A stretch of 41,875 nt of DNA, taken from the NCBI GenBank assembly GCA_018712805.1, contig DVGI01000023.1, forward strand, positions 1 through 41,875, given 5' to 3'. Both the position numbers and the translations under genes were made by a program. Every line of letters begins with the position of its first letter. Position 1 is the stretch's first letter. Under the pieces are notes generated by a model. It was not told the origin of the DNA. It did not search any database and saw only the letters and a list, made by a program, of their open reading frames with translations. This DNA is from Candidatus Fimenecus excrementavium (lineage in GTDB: Bacteria; Bacillota; Clostridia; Oscillospirales; Acutalibacteraceae). Shown here piece after piece: positions 15,733-24,516 of the stretch.

Positions 15733-16581
15733 TTAATCCTCCTTATATTCGTACATGATATATTCGAGCAAATCCGCCACCGCACCATGGTTGCAATGAC
15801 AGGCGTGGAATTTTGCAATTTCATGCATCTTCCGCGGCGCCTGCCCGCAGCACGCCGGCAAATATACGCTTTTGAGCAATTCGTAATCGTTAAAATAATC
15901 GCCGATTGCGGCGGTGTGCTTATAATCAATCCCGTAAAGCTCAGCGACTTCACGGACGCCGACGCCTTTATGAATGCCTTTTTCGAGCATTTCAAACGAG
16001 GAAATACTCGACGACATGAAATTGACGTTGGGGTCTTTTATCGAGAGCAGATACCGTTTGACCGCGGAAACCAGCGGCGGCATTCCTAAGAAAATCACCT
16101 TGCCCCAGTCGTCCGGCGGGACTTCGTCCGCCTTTTTATAGCGGCGGTGCGGAAGGTTGTCCGCTTTGAGCATAACGTTTGCAAAAATGTGCGCATTGAT
16201 AGTATATGCGCTGTCGCTGGTTAAAATTTCAACCTCGACTGCCGGAAATTTTTTCATCACGGCTTTCACAAGCTCGTAGCCGGCGGGGTTTATCGGGTGA
16301 AAGCGAAGCATTTTTTCGTGCTCGTAATCATAAAGCCCGGCGCCGTTTAAAATAATCGCCGGCGTGGACTGAATCGGCAGGCTTTGGAACGGCTTGCGCA
16401 TAGAACTGACGTTGCGGCCGGAAGCGAGCGTAAAATGGCCTTTTTTCTCTAACACGAACTCGCAAATGCGGTCATAATTGCGCTTCGGCAGGCGGCGCAG
16501 TTTGTTGTTCAGCGTGCCGTCAATATCGGAAGCAACCAGCCAGTCGGAAAAATCGGTTTTTACTTTTTCTTCAATCTTCAA
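15733..16581 (-). CDS. HAD superfamily (Cof-like) phosphatase
   Basis: A 282-residue HAD hydrolase of the Cof type. The nucleophile motif is ASDIDGTL (Asp19, Asp21), the C-terminal metal motif is AIGDYFNDYELL, and a cap domain lies between. Such enzymes dephosphorylate sugar phosphates, nucleotides or cofactors; the substrate cannot be predicted, though the transketolase genes follow after 2 bases. The start is a TTG with AGGAG 8 bases upstream, giving an 11-base overlap with rluD. Confidence 0.88.
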   Translation of the reverse strand: MKIEEKVKTDFSDWLVASDIDGTLNNKLRRLPKRNYDRICEFVLEKKGHFTLASGRNVSSMRKPFQSLPIQSTPAIILNGAGLYDYEHEKMLRFHPINPAGYELVKAVMKKFPAVEVEILTSDSAYTINAHIFANVMLKADNLPHRRYKKADEVPPDDWGKVIFLGMPPLVSAVKRYLLSIKDPNVNFMSSSISSFEMLEKGIHKGVGVREVAELYGIDYKHTAAIGDYFNDYELLKSVYLPACCGQAPRKMHEIAKFHACHCNHGAVADLLEYIMYEYKED

Positions 16582-17494
16582 GGGTCAGGCTCCTTTGAAA
16601 TTTTGTGAAATAATCGGGTAAGGGGCTTTGAAATTCCATGTATTCGTTCGTGCGCGGGTGCACAAAGCCGATAAGGCCCGCGTGCAGGCACTGACCGCCG
16701 AGCGAAAGCTCGTTTTTCGGCGGGTGCCCGTAAACCGTGTCCCCCGCGAGCGGGTGGCCGAGGTAGGCCATGTGGACGCGGATTTGGTGCGTTCTTCCGG
16801 TTTCCAAACGCAGTTTCAAATAAGAATAGCCCACATATTTTTCTATGGTTTCGTAATGGGTCACCGCGTTTTTGGAATTTTTGTCGGTGACCGCCATTTT
16901 TTTGCGGTCGTTGGGGTTGCGCCCGATGGGGGCTATCACGGTGCCGCTGTCTTCTTTCAAATGGCCGGTGACAATCGCGCGGTATTCCCTTTTAAAAGAA
17001 TGCTCTGCGATTTGGGACGCCAACGCGCGGTGTGCAAAATCATTTTTCGCAACAATCAAAAGGCCGCTTGTGTCTTTGTCAATCCGGTGGACAATTCCGG
17101 GGCGCAGAACGCCGTTGATGTCGGAAAGGCTGTCGGGGCAATGGTACAAAAGCGCGTTGACGAGCGTGCCGTCATAATTGCCGGGCGCGGGGTGCACAAC
17201 CATGCCTTTCGGTTTGTTGACAACCAACAGGTCGTTGTCTTCGTAAGCGATGTCCAACGGGATATTTTCGGGCGTTACGTCCAGCGGACGAACCGCAAGC
17301 GGCGAAAAAGAAAGTCTGTCCCCTGCACGCAGGCGGTAGTTTTTCGCGACCGGTTTTCCGTTAATCAGCGCGTTACCCGCTTCAACCGCCTTTTGCAGCG
17401 CGGCGCGGGAGGAGTCGGGAAAAATCACGGAAAGATATTTGTCGACGCGTTCGCCCTCGTAATCATGGTCAATCAGCACTTCAATCGGATTCAT
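16571..17494 (-). CDS. rluD: RluD family 23S rRNA pseudouridine synthase
   Basis: A 307-residue RluA/RluD-type pseudouridine synthase. An N-terminal S4 RNA-binding domain (about 12-75) is followed by the catalytic domain with HRIDKDTSGLL, whose aspartate is the catalytic residue, and the signature GRTHQIRVHMAYLGHPLAGD. The exact modified uridines are not predictable. Its start overlaps lspA by 14 bases and its end overlaps the HAD gene by 11, so translation is coupled. The lspA-rluD order is widespread in Firmicutes. Confidence 0.94.
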   Translation of the reverse strand: MNPIEVLIDHDYEGERVDKYLSVIFPDSSRAALQKAVEAGNALINGKPVAKNYRLRAGDRLSFSPLAVRPLDVTPENIPLDIAYEDNDLLVVNKPKGMVVHPAPGNYDGTLVNALLYHCPDSLSDINGVLRPGIVHRIDKDTSGLLIVAKNDFAHRALASQIAEHSFKREYRAIVTGHLKEDSGTVIAPIGRNPNDRKKMAVTDKNSKNAVTHYETIEKYVGYSYLKLRLETGRTHQIRVHMAYLGHPLAGDTVYGHPPKNELSLGGQCLHAGLIGFVHPRTNEYMEFQSPLPDYFTKFQRSLTLED

Positions 17495-17993
17495 GGCTTT
17501 GCTCCACCGTTTCTTTGTCAGCCAACGGGTCTTTGCGCGCGTCGCGCACCATATCGAAAATCAGGTATCCAATCAAAAGCGCCGCGCCGACGCAAACGAG
17601 CATATCGGCAAAATTAAACACGGCGAAATTGATAAACAGCGGTTCGATATAATCTACCACAAAGCCGCGGAACACGCGGTCAATTAAGTTGCCGAGCCCG
17701 CCCGCCAAAATCATCAGCACCGCCACATGGGCAAATTTAGACTTTAATTTGCCGGACAACAGGAAAATCAGCCCCGCCGCGATGACAATCCCGGTAAACA
17801 CGGACAAGAGCTCGGTGTGACGGCTGAAAAAGCCAAAGGCGGCCCCCGTGTTTTCGACGTACGTAAACTGCAAGAAGCGGTCGATAAACGGGAAGCTGCC
17901 TATCGGTTCCAAAAAGCGGACAACTACATATTTAATTGCCTGATCGGCTGCCACAAGGGCAGCCAATCCGAGAATGGTTACAATTTGAAGCAT
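17481..17993 (-). CDS. lspA: Lipoprotein signal peptidase (signal peptidase II)
   Basis: A 170-residue four-helix membrane aspartyl protease that cleaves lipoprotein signal peptides. The catalytic aspartates are visible as Asp105 in GNLIDRV and Asp130 in FNFAD; VENTGAAFG near 46-54 is also conserved. I use the ATG at 17993 because GAGG is 6 bases upstream; a GTG four codons earlier has no ribosome site. The lipoprotein and possible LRR lipoprotein elsewhere in this window would be substrates. Confidence 0.95.
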   Translation of the reverse strand: MLQIVTILGLAALVAADQAIKYVVVRFLEPIGSFPFIDRFLQFTYVENTGAAFGFFSRHTELLSVFTGIVIAAGLIFLLSGKLKSKFAHVAVLMILAGGLGNLIDRVFRGFVVDYIEPLFINFAVFNFADMLVCVGAALLIGYLIFDMVRDARKDPLADKETVEQSHESD

Positions 17994-18015
17994 GTAACGC
18001 CTCACTTACGGGGAA

Positions 18016-19026
18016 TTATTTTTTCTTGAAAAAGCTCTTAAAGGAGCCGGCCGAATCGTCGTCGTCCTCATCATCTTCTTCAATTTTTGCGTATGTATGC
18101 GCGGGGGCTGCTGCCGGTTCTTCCGCAGCGGCGTCCTCATCGTCATCATCAATCATAGAGAAATCCAGCGCAAAACCGTCTTCTTCCGGCACTTCTTCGG
18201 CGGTTTCTTCTTCGGAAGAAGAGGAAACGTCTTCCATTTCGGCAGGCGCCGCTTCGGGCTCATCGTCTGTGTCAAGAAGGGTGAACTGCTCGGGCGCCGC
18301 TTCCGGCTCTTCTGCGGGTGCCGCAGCCGGGGCTTCTTCTTTCACTTCCGGTTCCGCGGCAGGTGCCGGTTCCTGTGCCGGCGCGGGCTGTTCGGTTACC
18401 GCTTCAGCCGGTGCAGCCGGTTTTTCTTCGGGTTTTGCTTTCGGCGCTTCGGGCGCAGTCTGTTCCATTTCTTTTTCGACATATTCCGGAATCTGGTTAA
18501 TCAGATTCAAATGCTCTTTATAAGTGGCAATCAGGTGCGCGCGGAATTCGGAAGCCTTTTTCTGAAGCATTTCAAATTCCAGGCTTTCTTTCATCACCTT
18601 GCGGTTGACAGAGCCGAGAATTTCATCCGCATCTTTCTTGCTGTTCAAGATAACGGTTTCCGCTTCTTTTTTAGCGGCTTCGACAATGTCTTTTGCCTGT
18701 TTTTCGGCATCTTCCCGCTTTTTCGCAGCCTCTTGTTCAAGACTGCCGAGGGTTTCTTGTGACTTGGTTTCGGCGTCTTTGACGATTTTGTCCGCCATGG
18801 TCTGCGCGGAAACAAGCACTTTGCGAATGCTGTCTTCCTCTTCTTTATATTTCTCGACCTTGTTGGCAAGGATGCTGATTTTCTTAATCAGCTCACCGTT
18901 TTCTTTGAACATCTGTTCATAAGAAGCGGACACTTCCGCAAAAAAGCTGTCCACATCTTCGGCGCGGTAAGCTCCGCGGCCGCTCGCCTGAAATTCCTTC
19001 GCTTTCACAACTTCCGGAGTAAGCAT
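18016..19026 (-). CDS. divIVA: DivIVA domain protein with long acidic C-terminal tail
   Basis: A 336-residue cell-pole/septum scaffold protein. The N-terminal DivIVA membrane-binding module has the usual residues (TPEVVKAKEF and YRAEDVDSFF, residues 3-30). A coiled coil runs to about 185. The remaining 145 residues are a Pro/Ala/Glu-rich linker and clusters of Asp/Glu ending in the basic FKSFFKKK. This tail is much longer than in Bacillus DivIVA (about 164 residues in total). It follows sepF by 44 bases; the usual ylmG and ylmH genes are missing between them. Confidence 0.92.
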   Translation of the reverse strand: MLTPEVVKAKEFQASGRGAYRAEDVDSFFAEVSASYEQMFKENGELIKKISILANKVEKYKEEEDSIRKVLVSAQTMADKIVKDAETKSQETLGSLEQEAAKKREDAEKQAKDIVEAAKKEAETVILNSKKDADEILGSVNRKVMKESLEFEMLQKKASEFRAHLIATYKEHLNLINQIPEYVEKEMEQTAPEAPKAKPEEKPAAPAEAVTEQPAPAQEPAPAAEPEVKEEAPAAAPAEEPEAAPEQFTLLDTDDEPEAAPAEMEDVSSSSEEETAEEVPEEDGFALDFSMIDDDDEDAAAEEPAAAPAHTYAKIEEDDEDDDDSAGSFKSFFKKK

Positions 19027-19070
19027 AACTCTGATTCCACCAATCCATCAAAATTTATTTTGTTTAGAGA

Positions 19071-19538
19071 TTAAAAGAAAACGCCGTTGTTTTCGAGCTC
19101 ACCGAGCAAGTCGCCCATAACATCCACATTATAGGGCGTAATGATAAAGGTATTGTTCGCAACGCGCTTTAAGGTTCCGCGGTTCGCATACACGGCGCCG
19201 GAGAAGAAATCGACCAGTCTTCTCGCCATGTCGCGGTTCGTGGATTCGAGGTTAATCACGACGGTGCGTTTTTCGTTGAGATTGTCAACGACCGACTTTG
19301 CCTCTTCAAAGCTTTCGGGTTTGGCAAGCACGACCTGCAGCTGCGCGGTTGTGTGGATATTCACAACATTGTCCGCACCCCCACGGGATTCCCTTGCGCG
19401 GCGCGCCGGGCGGCGGGGTTCTTCATATTCTTCTTCCTGCTGCTGATCGTTGCCCTGATAATCATCCGATTCCAACTCGTCGTAGTAATCGTCCTCGGAA
19501 ACATTGACCATGTTTTTGACCTTATCTAAGAAGCTCAT
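19071..19538 (-). CDS. sepF: Cell division protein SepF
   Basis: A 155-residue SepF, which tethers FtsZ filaments to the membrane and aligns them at the septum. The N-terminal amphipathic helix (MSFLDKVKNMVNV) is the membrane anchor. An acidic then Arg-rich linker (14-58) leads to the core domain (about 62-150) with GAVYANRGTLKRVANNTFIIT. AGGAGGTT precedes the ATG. Upstream is yggS, and downstream divIVA, the standard division cluster order. Confidence 0.95.
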   Translation of the reverse strand: MSFLDKVKNMVNVSEDDYYDELESDDYQGNDQQQEEEYEEPRRPARRARESRGGADNVVNIHTTAQLQVVLAKPESFEEAKSVVDNLNEKRTVVINLESTNRDMARRLVDFFSGAVYANRGTLKRVANNTFIITPYNVDVMGDLLGELENNGVFF

Positions 19539-19558
19539 AAAACAACCTCCTGCAAAGT

Positions 19559-20284
19559 TTAGTATATTCTCGGGCCGAAGATTTTAGAGCCGACCCGGAT
19601 ATGGTTTGCGCCTGAACGGATTGCCTCGGAAAAGTCACCGGACATACCCATGGACAAAACATTCATATATACATTATCTAATTTTTTAGAGCCAATGTCA
19701 ACATACATATTGTACATATTCTCAAAAAATTTACAAAGTTCTGTGGTATTGTCACAAATCGGCGGGATTGCCATAAGCCCGCAGACGCGAAGGCCTGTGC
19801 ACTCGCCCATTTGCCCGAGCAAATCTTCGACGCATTCGGGCATAATGCCTGTTTTGCTTTCTTCGCGCCCGATATTCACTTCAACGAGCACGTCCTGCAC
19901 AATCCCTTTTTTGAGCGCCTGTTTGCTGATTTCACGGGCGATTTTCAAAGAATCCACCGATTCTATCATATCCACTTCGCCGACAATCTGCGAAGCTTTG
20001 TTAGATTGCAGGTGACCGATTAAGTTTTTGCGCACACCGTCTAAGTGGAGATTCGGCTTTTTCCGGAGCATTTCCTGCACCTTATTTTCGCCGATGAGCG
20101 TAATCCCGCAGTCAATCGCGTGATTGATAAACATTTCGTCGACGGTTTTGGTCACCGCCATAAAGTCGATGTCTTTTTCGCTGCGCCCGGAAAGCGCCGC
20201 CGCTTTGGCAATTTCTTCCCGAATGGTTTTGAGGTTATACTCAATGTCTTTATATTTTTCCTCAATCCAAGATTTTTCCGTCAT
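19559..20284 (-). CDS. yggS: YggS/PLPBP family pyridoxal-phosphate-binding protein
   Basis: A 241-residue alanine-racemase-fold protein. The PLP lysine lies in DFMAVTKTVDE. Also visible are LIGENKVQEM, HLDGVRKNLIGHLQSNK, and the phosphate-binding C-terminal segment MGMSGDFSEAIRSGANHIRVG. The family maintains cellular vitamin B6 balance and has no known catalytic reaction. Bacillus ylmE holds the same position before sepF. Its first 23 bases overlap the HlyD-like gene; GGAAGGAA upstream fits the chosen ATG. Confidence 0.94.
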   Translation of the reverse strand: MTEKSWIEEKYKDIEYNLKTIREEIAKAAALSGRSEKDIDFMAVTKTVDEMFINHAIDCGITLIGENKVQEMLRKKPNLHLDGVRKNLIGHLQSNKASQIVGEVDMIESVDSLKIAREISKQALKKGIVQDVLVEVNIGREESKTGIMPECVEDLLGQMGECTGLRVCGLMAIPPICDNTTELCKFFENMYNMYVDIGSKKLDNVYMNVLSMGMSGDFSEAIRSGANHIRVGSKIFGPRIY

Positions 20285-21542
20285 ATAAATCAGTTCCTTC
20301 CACTATGATTTCATCATATAGCGTAACATATCCGGACAGCGGATTTCCGTTTTCGTCCGTCGGGGTGACGCAGACGGAATATTCGGAATCAGAATATGCA
20401 ATGTTGACCTTTTTGAATTTGACAATGTTGCCGCTGACCACATAGACGCCCTTTTGACCGTCCACTTCGCGGATTGCCTTATTATTGACCTGGTAGCCGG
20501 TGAATTCCTGCAAAACCAGCCGGATTTGCTCTTTACGCAAAGAGGCATATTGCTGGCTCATTAAGTTACACCGCAAAATGACCGATGAACGGTTGCTGCC
20601 GGCGTTTTGAATCGAGACGACCTCGGCTTTTACGCTTTGTGCGGAGGAAAGCGGAAATTCCACGGTGACCTCTCCCCCGTCGGACAAATACGCCGCCGAC
20701 TCGGAATCAATCACGCACAGCATATACCAGTTGAAGCTGTCCACGAGCCGCCCCATGCAGCCGGAAAGTTCCGAATCGGGCGTCGGTTCAGAAGAAAGCA
20801 GCGCTTCGATTTGGTCCGCCGTCGCGCTGGTCGCGTCGCTGTAAGCAATCGCGGTTTCATAACCGTCGACGTGGCTGATATAATAGCCGGGATTTTCGAC
20901 CTGAATGGTGGTGTAGCCGCCGGACTTTGCCTGCAATTCGGCAAGTTTCGCCTGCAGCGCGGCAATCTTTTCCGTCGGGTCAATGACCGTGCCGGTGGAA
21001 AGCTGGCGGGAAGTGATTGTCTCGCAAACCGCGTCTTCATAAGTCTTGTAGTCGTCCACGTTGCCCTCGGCTATCGCGCGGACATAATTTTCACACGCGG
21101 CATAAACGCGGTCGTCGAGCGCGTCGACGTCGCTTGTCTGCGCGCCGACCTTATTTTTCAGCGATTCGAAATAATCAATATCTTCCTGCACGCTCTGCAT
21201 TTTGGCGTAATTGCGGGCGGATTCTTCCGACGTGAACACCACCGCCACCGTGTCGCCGCGCGCCACGCGGTTGCCGTCGGCAACCAGCGGTACAAGCGTT
21301 CCCGCCGCGTCGGCGCGGATATAAGATTCGTCGCGCACCACAAACGTCTGGGTGGAAACGGTTTTGGAAATGGTCTTTTCAAACGCGACCTCTGTTTTGA
21401 CGGGACTGTAATTGATTTTGAAAATCTGATAAATGCAAATGCCGACAATCAAAATCGCGAGCGCCGCATACACAAGCGTCGTTCTTTTCTTTTTGGGGTT
21501 ATTGAGTTTGACGACTTTTTGCTCAGTTTGGGGTTCTTTCAT
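20262..21542 (-). CDS. HlyD-like membrane-fusion/adaptor protein
   Basis: A 426-residue single-pass membrane protein. A basic cytoplasmic N-terminus (to about 21) is followed by a TM helix (22-42) and an extracellular part with the first half of a lipoyl/biotinyl-like barrel (IRADAAGTLVPLVADGNRV and GDTVAVVF, about 70-105). A helical region (about 110-230), a second barrel half, and a C-terminal beta domain follow. This is the layout of HlyD/MacA-type adaptors, but no transporter gene is nearby. The ATG at 21542 overlaps the miaA stop by 4 bases. Its constant company with division genes suggests an envelope role that is not defined. Confidence 0.8.
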   Translation of the reverse strand: MKEPQTEQKVVKLNNPKKKRTTLVYAALAILIVGICIYQIFKINYSPVKTEVAFEKTISKTVSTQTFVVRDESYIRADAAGTLVPLVADGNRVARGDTVAVVFTSEESARNYAKMQSVQEDIDYFESLKNKVGAQTSDVDALDDRVYAACENYVRAIAEGNVDDYKTYEDAVCETITSRQLSTGTVIDPTEKIAALQAKLAELQAKSGGYTTIQVENPGYYISHVDGYETAIAYSDATSATADQIEALLSSEPTPDSELSGCMGRLVDSFNWYMLCVIDSESAAYLSDGGEVTVEFPLSSAQSVKAEVVSIQNAGSNRSSVILRCNLMSQQYASLRKEQIRLVLQEFTGYQVNNKAIREVDGQKGVYVVSGNIVKFKKVNIAYSDSEYSVCVTPTDENGNPLSGYVTLYDEIIVEGTDLYDGKILD

Positions 21543-22474
21543 AGTTTCACCGTTTCTGCGATTTTCAGCGCCTGCTGCAAAAATTCTTCTTTTGTGCAGG
21601 TGTCGGGGTAAAGCCAATGGATTTCGGGATTTCGTTTAAACCAGGTCAGCTGGCGTTTTGCGTAATTTCGGGTAACCTGTTTAAGCCGTTCCTCCGCTTC
21701 GTCGAGAGTAACTTTCCCGTCGAAATAAGGCTTTAGCTCTTTATAGCCGATTGCCTGGGCGGCGGTAGCGGTGGTATGTTCAAAAAAGTCTTTTGCTTCG
21801 TCTAAAAGCCCGTTTTCGAGCATCAAATCCACGCGGCGGTTGATGCGGTCGTAAAGCACCGCGCGGTCGGCAAAGTTGATGCCGATATAAACAGGCTTAT
21901 AGCGGCTCGGCTCGCTGTGGGAGTTTTCGAGCGCTTCGGTCATGGTTTTGCCGGTCAGGCGATACACTTCAAACGCGCGGATAATCCGTTTGTTGTTATT
22001 CGGGTGCAAGCGCGCGGCGCTTTCGGAGTCAAACGCTTTCAGTTTTTGAAGCATCGCTTCGCCGCCGAGCGCGTCATACTGCGCTTGCAATTCTTTTCGA
22101 AGTTCCAAGTCTGTCGGCGACGGAATAAAACGGGTGCCGGAAAGCAGGCTGTCAACATAAAGCCCGGTGCCGCCGACCAAAATCGGGCATTTTTTCCGAT
22201 TCCAAACGTCCGCAATCGCTTTGCCCGCGTCTTCCACATAATCGGCGACGCTGTATGGCGTTTCGGGCGAAATCACGCCCATCATATGGTGCGGGATTCC
22301 GGCACGCTCCTCTTTTGTGGGCTTTGCGGAAGCAATATCCATGCCTTTGTAAATCTGCATAGAATCGGCGGAAATGATTTCGCCGTCAAGGGCTTTTGCA
22401 AGAGCGATGGACAGCGCGGTTTTACCGGACGCGGTCGGCCCGACAACCGCGAGCACGGGGATTTTTTCAGGCAT
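21539..22474 (-). CDS. miaA: tRNA dimethylallyltransferase MiaA
   Basis: A 311-residue enzyme that transfers dimethylallyl to N6 of A37 in tRNAs reading UNN codons. The P-loop GPTASGKTALS is at 12-22, DSMQIYKGMDIASAKP follows near 36-51, and the C-terminal KQLTWFKRN-type motif is present as RQLTWFKRNP. The product is the substrate for MiaB, encoded five genes upstream in the same run. Its ATG overlaps the mutL stop by one base (TAATG). Confidence 0.96.
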   Translation of the reverse strand: MPEKIPVLAVVGPTASGKTALSIALAKALDGEIISADSMQIYKGMDIASAKPTKEERAGIPHHMMGVISPETPYSVADYVEDAGKAIADVWNRKKCPILVGGTGLYVDSLLSGTRFIPSPTDLELRKELQAQYDALGGEAMLQKLKAFDSESAARLHPNNNKRIIRAFEVYRLTGKTMTEALENSHSEPSRYKPVYIGINFADRAVLYDRINRRVDLMLENGLLDEAKDFFEHTTATAAQAIGYKELKPYFDGKVTLDEAEERLKQVTRNYAKRQLTWFKRNPEIHWLYPDTCTKEEFLQQALKIAETVKL

Positions 22475-24471
22475 TACTGAATCCTCCCGAACTGCTTGTC
22501 CAACTCGTTTTTGGAAAGCTCAATGAGCACCGGCCGGCCGTGGGGGCAATAGCGGATGTCGTCTTGCGCGAGCAGTTTCGCGGTAAAGTCACGCAGTTCG
22601 TATTCGGTAGTATCCATCCCCGCTTTAATCGCGGCGCGGCAGGCAATCGAATGATAAACCCAGTCTAATTTTTCGGAAAGCACCTCGCGCCGGTTTTTGA
22701 GCAGATAGCCGGCGATTTCCGTTATCAGGGCGGTGATGTCTTCGGTTTCAAGATTTAAGGGGCACGCGCGCACCAAAACGGCGCCCTCGCCGAAATCTTC
22801 AGTTTCAAAGCCGGCGTCCCGAAGCACGTCCATGTGCTCGGTTAATACGGCGTATTCCTCTTTGCTGAGGGTTACCGTGACGGGCGCAAGCAGCATTTGC
22901 GCGCCCAGTTTGCCGTTGTCTTTTTTTAAAGCATTATAAAGCATCCGCTCGTGGGCGGCGTGCTTGTCGATAATCAAAAGTTTCCCCTCGCACTCGACAA
23001 AAATATAAGCTTTGAACGCTTCGCCGATTAGACGAAATTCTATATCTTTTTTGGGAGCGTTCGCTTCCGGATTTTGCGTAATTTCCATTGCCGGTTCTGC
23101 TTTTGTTTGGGTTACAGGCACTTCCGGTGCCTTTGTCGGCTCGCTTAGGCCTGCGGTGCGCACAGACAAATCCGGCAAATCCTCTTCTGCCCCGTAAGCC
23201 GCTTCGGCGCTGTCTCTGAGCAGCGTTTCGTAAGCGTGCAGCTGCGCGGGGGTGGGATTCGCGTTTTGCGAAGTCTGCGGCGTCTTGCTTTGCGCGGCGT
23301 TCGGCACAGAATATGTTGCAGTCGAAAAATCGTGTTTCGGCGGAGTGGGCGTCGGCGTTTTTTCAGCCTGCGCCGGTGTTGCAGGTGCCGTGGGCATACG
23401 CAGTTGTTCCGCTTGCGGCTGCGGCGGGCGCAGGACGCTTCGGTCCGTATTGGGCGTATGCAAAGCGACCGTCGGGCGGGTTTTGTCCGCCGCTATTGCA
23501 TTTTTCGCGGCGTAATAAATCGCGTCAAACACCTTGCGTTCGTCGGAGAAACGCACCTCGGTTTTCGCCGGGTGGACGTTGACGTCGACGAGCGCCGGCT
23601 GAACTTCCATAAATAAAACACAGGCGGGGTAACGCCCGACCATCATGGAATTTTTATAAGCTTCGGTGAGCGCCGCCGCGCCGGAACGCGTTTTGATATA
23701 GCGGTTGTTCACGAAGAAGTGCTGCATGGTATTGGTGCCGCGGGCACAATAGGGTTTCGAGACAAACCCACGAACGGTAATGCCGCCGGCGGCGCCGTTT
23801 GCAGGCAGCAAGGTTTCGGCAAAGTCTTTGCCGTAGACAGCGTGAATACACGAAAGCAAATCGCCGTTGCCGGGCGTCATCATTTGCTCTTTGCCGTCTT
23901 TGATAAACCGCACAGACACTTCCGGGTGGGAAAGCGCCAAATGGTCGGCGACTGCGGCGACCGCCGAGCCCTCCGAACGGTCGGATTTCAAAAATTTCAT
24001 GCGCGCCGGGGTGTTATAAAACAAGTCGCGGATGATAATCGTCGTCCCGACCGGGCAGCCGGCGTCGTCTAATGAAACCGGGTCGCCGCCCTCGAGCACC
24101 ATGCGCGTGCCGGCGAATTCCTCCGGCGTTTTGGTCATGATTTCGACCTTCGACACCGCGGCTATGGACGCGAGCGCCTCCCCGCGGAACCCGAGCGTGA
24201 AAATCGCGTCGAGGTCGTCGGCTTTTTGAATCTTGCTTGTCGCGTGGCTTAAAAACGCCACCGGCACGTCTTCACGCGCAATCCCGCAGCCGTTGTCGGT
24301 AATTCGGATATAGCGAATGCCGCCGTGCTGAATTTCTAATGTAATTTCCGTTGCGCCCGCGTCAATGGCGTTTTCCAACAGTTCCTTGACCACCGAGGCA
24401 GGCCGTTCCACGACTTCCCCCGCGGCAATCAACTGTGCAATTTCTTTCGGCAAAGCGTGAATTCTGCCCAT
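22474..24471 (-). CDS. mutL: DNA mismatch repair protein MutL
   Basis: A 665-residue GHKL ATPase and endonuclease of mismatch repair. The N-terminal ATPase shows ELLENAIDAGA (about 30-40), DNGCGI and GFRGEAL. A Pro/Thr/Gln-rich linker spans about 340-470. The C-terminal nuclease domain has AQMLLAP, ACRAAI (610-615) and CPHGRP (642-647). The metal motif usually written DQHAx2Ex4E reads DKHAAHERMLYN (502-513), with the first Glu kept but the last replaced by Asn. ATG 24471 is chosen because GGGAGG is 8-9 bases upstream. It lies 45 bases after mutS. Confidence 0.95.
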   Translation of the reverse strand: MGRIHALPKEIAQLIAAGEVVERPASVVKELLENAIDAGATEITLEIQHGGIRYIRITDNGCGIAREDVPVAFLSHATSKIQKADDLDAIFTLGFRGEALASIAAVSKVEIMTKTPEEFAGTRMVLEGGDPVSLDDAGCPVGTTIIIRDLFYNTPARMKFLKSDRSEGSAVAAVADHLALSHPEVSVRFIKDGKEQMMTPGNGDLLSCIHAVYGKDFAETLLPANGAAGGITVRGFVSKPYCARGTNTMQHFFVNNRYIKTRSGAAALTEAYKNSMMVGRYPACVLFMEVQPALVDVNVHPAKTEVRFSDERKVFDAIYYAAKNAIAADKTRPTVALHTPNTDRSVLRPPQPQAEQLRMPTAPATPAQAEKTPTPTPPKHDFSTATYSVPNAAQSKTPQTSQNANPTPAQLHAYETLLRDSAEAAYGAEEDLPDLSVRTAGLSEPTKAPEVPVTQTKAEPAMEITQNPEANAPKKDIEFRLIGEAFKAYIFVECEGKLLIIDKHAAHERMLYNALKKDNGKLGAQMLLAPVTVTLSKEEYAVLTEHMDVLRDAGFETEDFGEGAVLVRACPLNLETEDITALITEIAGYLLKNRREVLSEKLDWVYHSIACRAAIKAGMDTTEYELRDFTAKLLAQDDIRYCPHGRPVLIELSKNELDKQFGRIQ

Positions 24472-24516
24472 TGCGGTCACCTCCCTGTGGTAAATTTTAT
24501 GTAAAGCTATATTGCT

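Noticed and set aside
16628-17617. 329-codon plus-strand frame opposite rluD and lspA
   Set aside because: It lies fully antisense to clear pseudouridine synthase and LspA sequences, and its translation is Arg/Val/Phe-rich without domains. Long antisense frames are expected in this codon usage.
20607-21611. 334-codon plus-strand frame opposite the HlyD-like gene
   Set aside because: Antisense shadow of a well-supported gene, with arginine-rich composition and no motif.
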